Assembly: GCA_030247885.1 (NCBI GenBank) | Contig: JAPDRO010000018.1 | Coordinates: forward strand, 641,099 to 705,098 | Length of the DNA: 64,000 nt | Direction: 5' to 3' | DNA from: Taxawa tesnikishii (nom. ined.) | Taxonomy: Eukaryota; Ascomycota; Dothideomycetes; Dothideales | Part shown: positions 58,129-64,000 of the stretch, in pieces | How the letters are laid out: each line of letters begins with the position of its first letter | How positions within the stretch are numbered: the first letter of the stretch is position 1 | The notes under the pieces: generated by a model | Databases searched by the model: none | Seen by the model: the letters and a program-made list of their open reading frames with translations, nothing else | Told to the model about the DNA's origin: nothing | Translations under genes and position numbers: made by a program

Positions 58129-61100
58129 ATGGATGATTTTCATCGTCTCTTCCAAGTAGTCGCCCAGCACCGCATCCTTGTTTGCATCCATTGTCAGTAT
58201 GCAGTCGTACCTTCGCAGCTCGCCAAACATCTTCGTGTGCATCACAAGCGTCTCAGCTTACAACAACGGCGGGACATTATTGCCAAAGTCGGGTCTTTTA
58301 CCGAACTTGCGCAAGTCGAGGCAGATGTCATCTATCCAGCAGCAACAGAGCCTCCCGTAACGGGACTTCCGGTGTACTTCGACGGCTTGAAGTGTGGCGG
58401 GAAAGATGGCGAAGGCAGGCTTTGTCCCTATATATGCCGCACTCCGCGTGGCATGCAAGATCATTGTGAGCGGCAACACGGCTGGGTCAACGGACAGAAG
58501 CGAGGCGGCGATGCTCGTTTGAAGCAGGTCCATACCCACAACAAGCTGTGGTCTTGCGACCGCGCCTGTCAGCGTTTCTTCAAGGTCGGAAGCTGGCAGA
58601 GGTACTTCGAGGTCCAAGTAGCGGACCTGGAGATTTGCGGTCGGAGGCGAGCCGGTCACCAGCGTGACTTCTTCCGGACGCAAGAAGAAGACATCCTTCA
58701 GGCAGAGCGCGACGCCGCATCTGCGGCCAACCGTGTCCGCGGATTCGACGAGCATCGTTCTACCGTGGTACCATGGCTCAGAGAGACCGGCATCGTCGAC
58801 CATGTCTGCGGCTTGAAGAAAGACGAGATCCGAGCAGCGATCGCCGTGCCCTCGCGAGACGAAGGATGTCCTCTGCGGACGATCGTCGATGCGATGGAGG
58901 ACGTGCTCAGGGAGGCGCACGGCTGGTGTTTCGACGGACCCGACTGTATGCTCACTTGGCCATGTCGCGTCGTTCTCAGTCGGTTCCAGTCGTCGCAGGT
59001 CGAGTCGATTGGGAAGGTTCGGCCGTTCGATCCTTACAAGGAGCCCGGCACGCTCAAGGTCTACTTCAAGCTGGCGTCACAGTTCCTGTCGTACCTGGAG
59101 CGAGTGGCGATCTGTGACGAGTACCACTTCAGTGCTGACTCGGAGGAGACGATCCGGCCAGAGGACGTGATCGAACCGACGGACAAGCAAAGGGTGGTGT
59201 GGCATAACCTCCGTCGGTTAGCAGAACGGGGAGCGACGGGCACGGGTGAAGGGATCAAGGGCCAACTGAGAGATGGGCTGGTTGAGTTATGGATGCTCGT
59301 TATCCGTCACACTACCGGAGCCCGACGGTACCGCTCGCCAATAGTGAGCTTCTGCGCGATGCTAAGCATCAAGCCGTCTACGCAAGGCTGGATGGAACCC
59401 GGCAACTTCAACAGCAGTCTGTCTGCGATGATATGGGTCGCGCAGCTGCTGATCTTCTATGACTGTGCTCGCAAAGAGCGGCAGGGTGGGGAGAAACGCT
59501 CGCGCTCGTCAAGGAATGCTGTGAGAGTTATCTGCAGCAGACGGCCGAGACGCCGATGGGGAGATACTCCGCTGGCGCCTGTTGCTGTTTCGCATCTCGA
59601 AGGACAGCGTGGGTGATCATGAGGCCTGTTGGGACGAAAGCGAACAGGTCCTGACATACGAAGATACAGAGCTGCGTATGGACCAGATCCCCACGCTACT
59701 GCTCTCCGAATACCGTGAGTGCGAACGGCTACTGTACGACGACTTGCTGCTGGGTCAGAAGGACCTACGCCGCATGCAGTCTTGGGCGCTTAGAGATAGC
59801 GGCAACGTCGATACCGTCGGCTGGAGCTTGATCCAGCATCGTGACAACGCTCTCCTGCTGAGGGGACGGACAAAGCTCTGTTGGCCGCCGTTGAGCGTTC
59901 CGAGCAACTGTGCCGCCTTTTCCTTCAGCAAGACCGTCGATCAGCGAGCGGCTTCGTTTGGAGGGACAGTGCGCTAGCCGGCTACGAGGCAACTGTGCAG
60001 GAGTTCTTGAAACGCTTGTGTGTCCTCGTTCACATCAGTGGCGGTCAGCCCATCCGCGAAAGCGAGTTCTTCTCCATGACCTGGCGGAACACGCAACGAC
60101 GACGATCCATCACACTCCGCCACGATCGTGTCATGATACATGTCAAATACCACAAAGGTCAGCAGCAGACGGGCAGGTACAAGGAAAACATCCGGTTTCT
60201 CGCCAATCCGGTGGGCGACCTGTTGCTGGATTACCTCGTCTATGTCGTGCCGCTACGACAGGTCTTTCTGCGGCAGCAATCACCAAAGGCACTGCTCTCC
60301 TCGTTCTTGTGGGAGAAAGACGGAAAGGTGTGGGGCGAAGGACGGTTGAGTCGTTGTCTGGAGGAAGCCAGTGCTCGGGCGTGCACACCCCGGCTTCACG
60401 TTTCCAACTGGCGCCAGATGAGCGTGGCCATCGTCAAGACCAAGTTTGCGAGCAACATAGGCTGCTTCGAAGTCAACGAAGACGACGAGGACGCCGAGGA
60501 GATGGAGGAGGATATCCGAGCGATGACGAGACAGCGCAACCACAAGACACGCACGGTCAACAGGGCGTATGCCAATCAGACGGGAGCGACCTTCGGCAAC
60601 GTGTGGGACGGGCTGATCCGAATGGGACTTCGCGCGTCAACGTTGTGGCAGGACTTCTGGGGAGTGGAGACGATGCTAAAAGGCAAGAAGCGAAAGAGGG
60701 ACGGAGAAGAGTGTCGACTGAAGGAACGACTTGCCAAGGGTGTCTATCGGCCCCGCAAACCGTGGTCGGCAGAGGCTCTGCTGGAAGGGCTCAGAAAGCT
60801 CTACGGCAACCAGAGAATGATGTGGAAATCGAGGGAGCAGGAACAGACCCTCACCACGATCATGTCGTGGACGGAGCAGGTGGTGGCCATCTTGCCAACC
60901 GGAGCCGGAAAGAGCCTGTCCTTCATGTTGCCGTGTACGCTGCCTGATGCCGGGATCACCATCCTCATCGTGCCGCTCGTATCCCTTCGGGCAGACCTGC
61001 TTCGGCGGATACGGGAACTGAACATCGCTCACCTCGAATGGTTGCCGGGAGAAAGTCGAGAAGCATCGCTGATAATCGTCAGCGTTGAGGCTGCGGCCAC

Positions 61101-62561
61101 AACACACTTCACGAAATACGCACGAAGCCTGATCGTCCAGCAGAAACTCGATCGAATCGTGATCGACGAATGCCACCTGACGGTGACTGCCGTTGACTAC
61201 CGATCGAGCATCGTCGACCTTACTGCGGTCCGCAATCTCAGGACGCAGTTTGTCTACCTGACAGCCACACTGCCTCCGTCCATGAAGAGGAGTTTGAGGA
61301 GCGCAACTACCTCTACCGTCCGACAACCATCAGAGCATCGAGCAACCGACCCAACATATTCTACATGGTCCGCAGGGCAGACCCTCGCAAAGGCAGCCTT
61401 CTGGAGCAGAGTGCGGTCGAAGCGCAAGACGCGTGGCGCGACTCCGACCTGTTCGATCATTCCCGTGACAAGATCGTCCTATACGTCCGAACGTGTGAGG
61501 ACGCGGACAGCCTGTGCCAACTGCTTGGTTGTGCTGCATACACCGCAAAGAGCGGAACGCCGGAACAGAAGAAGCTCATCGTTGATCGCTGGATCCATAC
61601 CTCCGACCGCCCGTATCTCGTTGCCACGACCGCTCTTGCCGAAGGCTTCGACCACGCTCATGTACGTCTGGTCATGAACGTAGGGGAGCCGGACTCGTTG
61701 GTCACCTTCGCGCAGGAGTCGGGTCGGGCCGGCCGCGACGGGATGGAGGCGTACTCGATGGTTCTCCTGCCGGCGACGTGGCAGGCACAGCTCGAAGACG
61801 ACGTCGACGTCGGTTCGGAGCAGACGGGCAGCTGCAGGGACGACGTGTCACTTCGCAAGCGACGGGACAAGCAGGCCGTGCACAAGTACTTACGAGGCGA
61901 GCAATGTTTCCGAACTTCGCTGAGCGAACACCTCGATCTCGCTCAGCACCGAAGGTGGTGCATGCCGGAAGACGTGGCTTGCGACGTCTGCAAAGCGGCT
62001 CACGAGGATCCAATCGCAGCCTCGGACGCGACAAGACGGCAGACCGCCCACACCGGACTCGATCTCATCCAGCAAGAGCGGCTGCAGGCTCACTCCGAAC
62101 TTGTCAACTACCGTCTGGACCTGGCCAGCGTGCGCGGGACATGCTTGCTCTGCCGTGCGATGGACGAGGAATGGAAGCACGAGTTCTCCAAGTGTGCCCG
62201 GCGGCATGAGGTGTTTCACGAGCGCAGTCGAGTACGGCAGCGGCACGAGACACGCGGACGAAAGTGGTTGCGTCCGTACACGAGCTGCTTCTGGTGCCTA
62301 AACCCTCAGTCCATCTGCCAAAGGGCTGAGCTCAGCAAGACCAGTAAGGAAGAAGCGTGTGAGCACGGAGACGTGGTCCTGCCGCTCTGTTACGGGATAT
62401 TCGTGAGCGCCGGAGGAGCCAGATGGCTAGAGGACCACTTCCGGCGCAGATTCGCCGGGGTGGAGGATTTCTTTGACTGGTTGGGAGAGGAGACAAGATT
62501 TGGAGGCGGAATGGCGGTACAGGGAGTCAGAGTAGCGGCAAAGGCTTTATTGTCGTTCTAA
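58129..62561 (+). CDS. Telomere-linked RecQ-type helicase with OrsD-like zinc fingers
   Basis: About 1478 aa in one exon. N-terminal zinc-finger region like OrsD/DUF3505: CIHCQYAVVPSQLAKHLRVH and CPYICRTPRGMQDHCERQH. The middle contains VHISGGQPIRESEFFSMTW and IHVKYHKGQQQTGRYKENI, found in related fungal RecQ-like proteins. C-terminal helicase: motif I VAILPTGAGKSLSFMLP, motif II VIDECHLT, motif III YLTATLPP, motif V ATTALAEGFDHAHVRLV, motif VI FAQESGRAGRDG, then cysteine-rich segments (CDVCKAAHED, CLLCRAMDEEW). Four -1 slips (59489, 59559, 59863 in GGGG; 61284) each need one G. Such genes lie next to telomeres in many fungi; telomere maintenance or subtelomere recombination is the supposed role. 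It is not RIP-mutated. Confidence 0.87.
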
Positions 62562-62601
62562 GATAGCGAGGTCAGAGACAACTAATAGCAACGACCTATA
62601 A

Positions 62602-62697
62602 GAAAAAACAGAAGAAGTAGTGAAGGAAAAAACAGAAGAAGTAGTGAAGGAAAAAACAGAAGAAGTAGTGAAGGAAAAAACAGAAGAAGTAGCGAAG
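62602..62697. repeat. 24-bp tandem repeat x4
   Basis: Four copies of a 24-bp unit that starts GAAAAAACAGAAGAAGTAGT and ends GAAG, the last with one change (AGCGAAG). It starts 40 nt after the helicase stop codon. Confidence 0.95.
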
Positions 62698-63171
62698 GAA
62701 AAAAATAGATAATAGCTTAAGAGGTAAATACGTTAGGTCCTTACTAGCTCCGACAAGCAAGAAAGAGTCCTAACAAAAAGTAAACGCCTAATAATAAGTT
62801 AGTTAGAGTAGTTAAGAAGAAGTCTAATAGATAAGGAAAGTAACTTAGTTAAATAGACTTAAGCTAAGTTATAAAGAAGTTAAGAAAGAATCCTAAAGTA
62901 TAATAAAGTTCTTCTTAAACCTTAGGGATTATATAGGATAATATAGAACTAAGAGTTAGGGTTTAGATAAATAAGGGTAAAAAGTAAGTATATAAATGAA
63001 GAAGACGATAATCATAGAAAAGCTAAGTTTTAAAGAAAGGAACAATATTTCTCTATATAGGATTTTCAAAAAAAAAAGGTAATATTTCTCTCTATAACAA
63101 GTATAATATTTTAAAGAGAAAAAGATATATCTCTTAAGATAAAAAAAGATAAAAGAAAGAAAAAGAAAAAC
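62698..63171. other. A-rich subtelomeric sequence with few C
   Basis: AT-rich, no gene. C residues become rarer toward the telomere: about 10 per 60 nt near 62701-62760 and 1-6 per 60 nt between 62821 and 63180. Confidence 0.7.
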
Positions 63172-63844
63172 TAATAGATTTAATAGTAAAGTAAAAGAAA
63201 TTAAAGTAAAATAGTGGAATATAAAAAGAAAAAGGAGATTAGTTAAGAATAAGAGAAAAAAAGTAAAAAGGAAAGTAAAGTAAGGGAGGATAATATAAAA
63301 GAAAAAGAGAAGATAATAAAAAGAAAAGGTAATAAAAAGAGAAGGAATAAAATAAGTAAGTTAGAAAATAAGAGTTATAATAAGGAAGGAATAAAGAAAG
63401 AAAGTTTAAGTAATAGGGATATAATAATATAGAAATAGAATAAAAGTAAAAAATAGGAAAATAAGAAGAGATAAAATAAAAGAAAGAAAAGAAATAAAAG
63501 AAAAAAGTTAAAATAAGAGATTTATAGTAAAAGATAAGGAGTAAAGTAATAGAGATATAGTAATATAAGAATGGAATAATAAATTAGTAGAGTTAAAGTA
63601 ATATTTAAAAAGAATAAGAAAGTAATAAAAATATAGTAATAAAGTAATAAAATAATAAAGTAGTAAAGTAGTAAAGTAATAAAATAATAGAGTAATAAAA
63701 TAGTAGAGTAATAGAATAGTAGAGTAATAGAGTAGTAAAGTAATAAAGTAGTAGAGTAATAAGATATAAGAAGAATAAAAGAAGTAGAGAGATAAAATAG
63801 AAAGAAAGAAATAAAGTAGAAAGAGAAAAAAACATTGAAAAAGA
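63172..63844. other. C-free strand tract next to the telomere
   Basis: By direct reading the + strand has a single C (63832) in this tract, while G is frequent. The sequence is a mixture of AAG, TAG and TAATA-like words with no perfect period. Apparent open frames here, such as a Leu/Tyr-rich one on the minus strand, are by-products of the composition. Confidence 0.85.
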
Positions 63845-63924
63845 GAGTGAGTGAGTGAGAGTAAGAATGAGTAAGAATAAGAGTGAGTGAGTGAGTGAGT
63901 GAGTGAGTGAGTGAGTGAGTGAGT
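63845..63924. repeat. (GTGA)n array adjoining the telomere
   Basis: Tetranucleotide GTGA/GAGT repeats with a few GTAAGAATGA interruptions, ending in GTGGG at the telomere junction. C is absent here too. Confidence 0.9.
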
Positions 63925-64000
63925 GGGTTAGGGTTAGGGTTAGGGTTAGGGTTAGGGTTAGGGTTAGGGTTAGGGTTAGGGTTAGGGTTAGGGTTAGGGT
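63925..64000 (+). repeat. Telomere (TTAGGG)n
   Basis: About 12.5 perfect TTAGGG units run to the window end, G-rich strand 5'->3' outward, so this is the right chromosome terminus. Confidence 0.98.

Noticed and set aside
63605-63835. Leu/Tyr/Phe-rich minus-strand open frame
   Set aside because: An artefact of the C-free tract, which makes stop-poor low-complexity frames on the opposite strand.

Overview
This window is the right-hand end of a chromosome from a filamentous ascomycete (Pezizomycotina; a Dothideomycete-like fungus is a guess). The evidence is short GT-AG introns of about 45-70 nt, a Lunapark, a CDK11-type kinase, Zn(II)2Cys6 and STAND-type fungal proteins, 11 kb of DNA mutated in the manner of repeat-induced point mutation (RIP), and a terminal TTAGGG array at 63925-64000. 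No bacterial feature, rRNA or CRISPR was seen.

Layout. (1) 1-32800 is mostly housekeeping: a HotDog thioesterase, the spliceosomal helicase Aquarius/Cwf11, a decayed DUF4188 gene, an unrecognised membrane protein, a DUR3-type sodium/solute symporter, a zinc alcohol dehydrogenase, galactokinase, a CDK11-like kinase, the complex I assembly methyltransferase NDUFAF7, Lunapark, a GRIP-domain golgin and an aldo-keto reductase of the arabinose/galactose dehydrogenase type. (2) 33964-46039 is accessory: a STAND-N/WD-like protein, a Zn(II)2Cys6 transcription factor, a broken SDR and a full-length MDR-type ABC exporter, all on the + strand. (3) 46040-57680 is an AT-rich, TpA-rich block of RIP-mutated pogo/Fot1-type transposons, with one intact pogo element inserted into a RIP-destroyed copy of itself. 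(4) 57690-64000 is the true subtelomere: a telomere-linked RecQ-type helicase with OrsD-like zinc fingers, short tandem repeats, a tract of about 750 nt with almost no C on the + strand, and the telomere.

A technical signal runs through the window. Many recognisable genes are broken only by apparent -1 frame shifts at short homopolymers. The likeliest cause is homopolymer under-calling in the assembly, so these genes are annotated as probably functional. The DUF4188 gene and the SDR also carry in-frame stop codons and are called pseudogenes. Exon borders were set by hand from splice signals and reading frame; family names come from recalled family features, not from searches.
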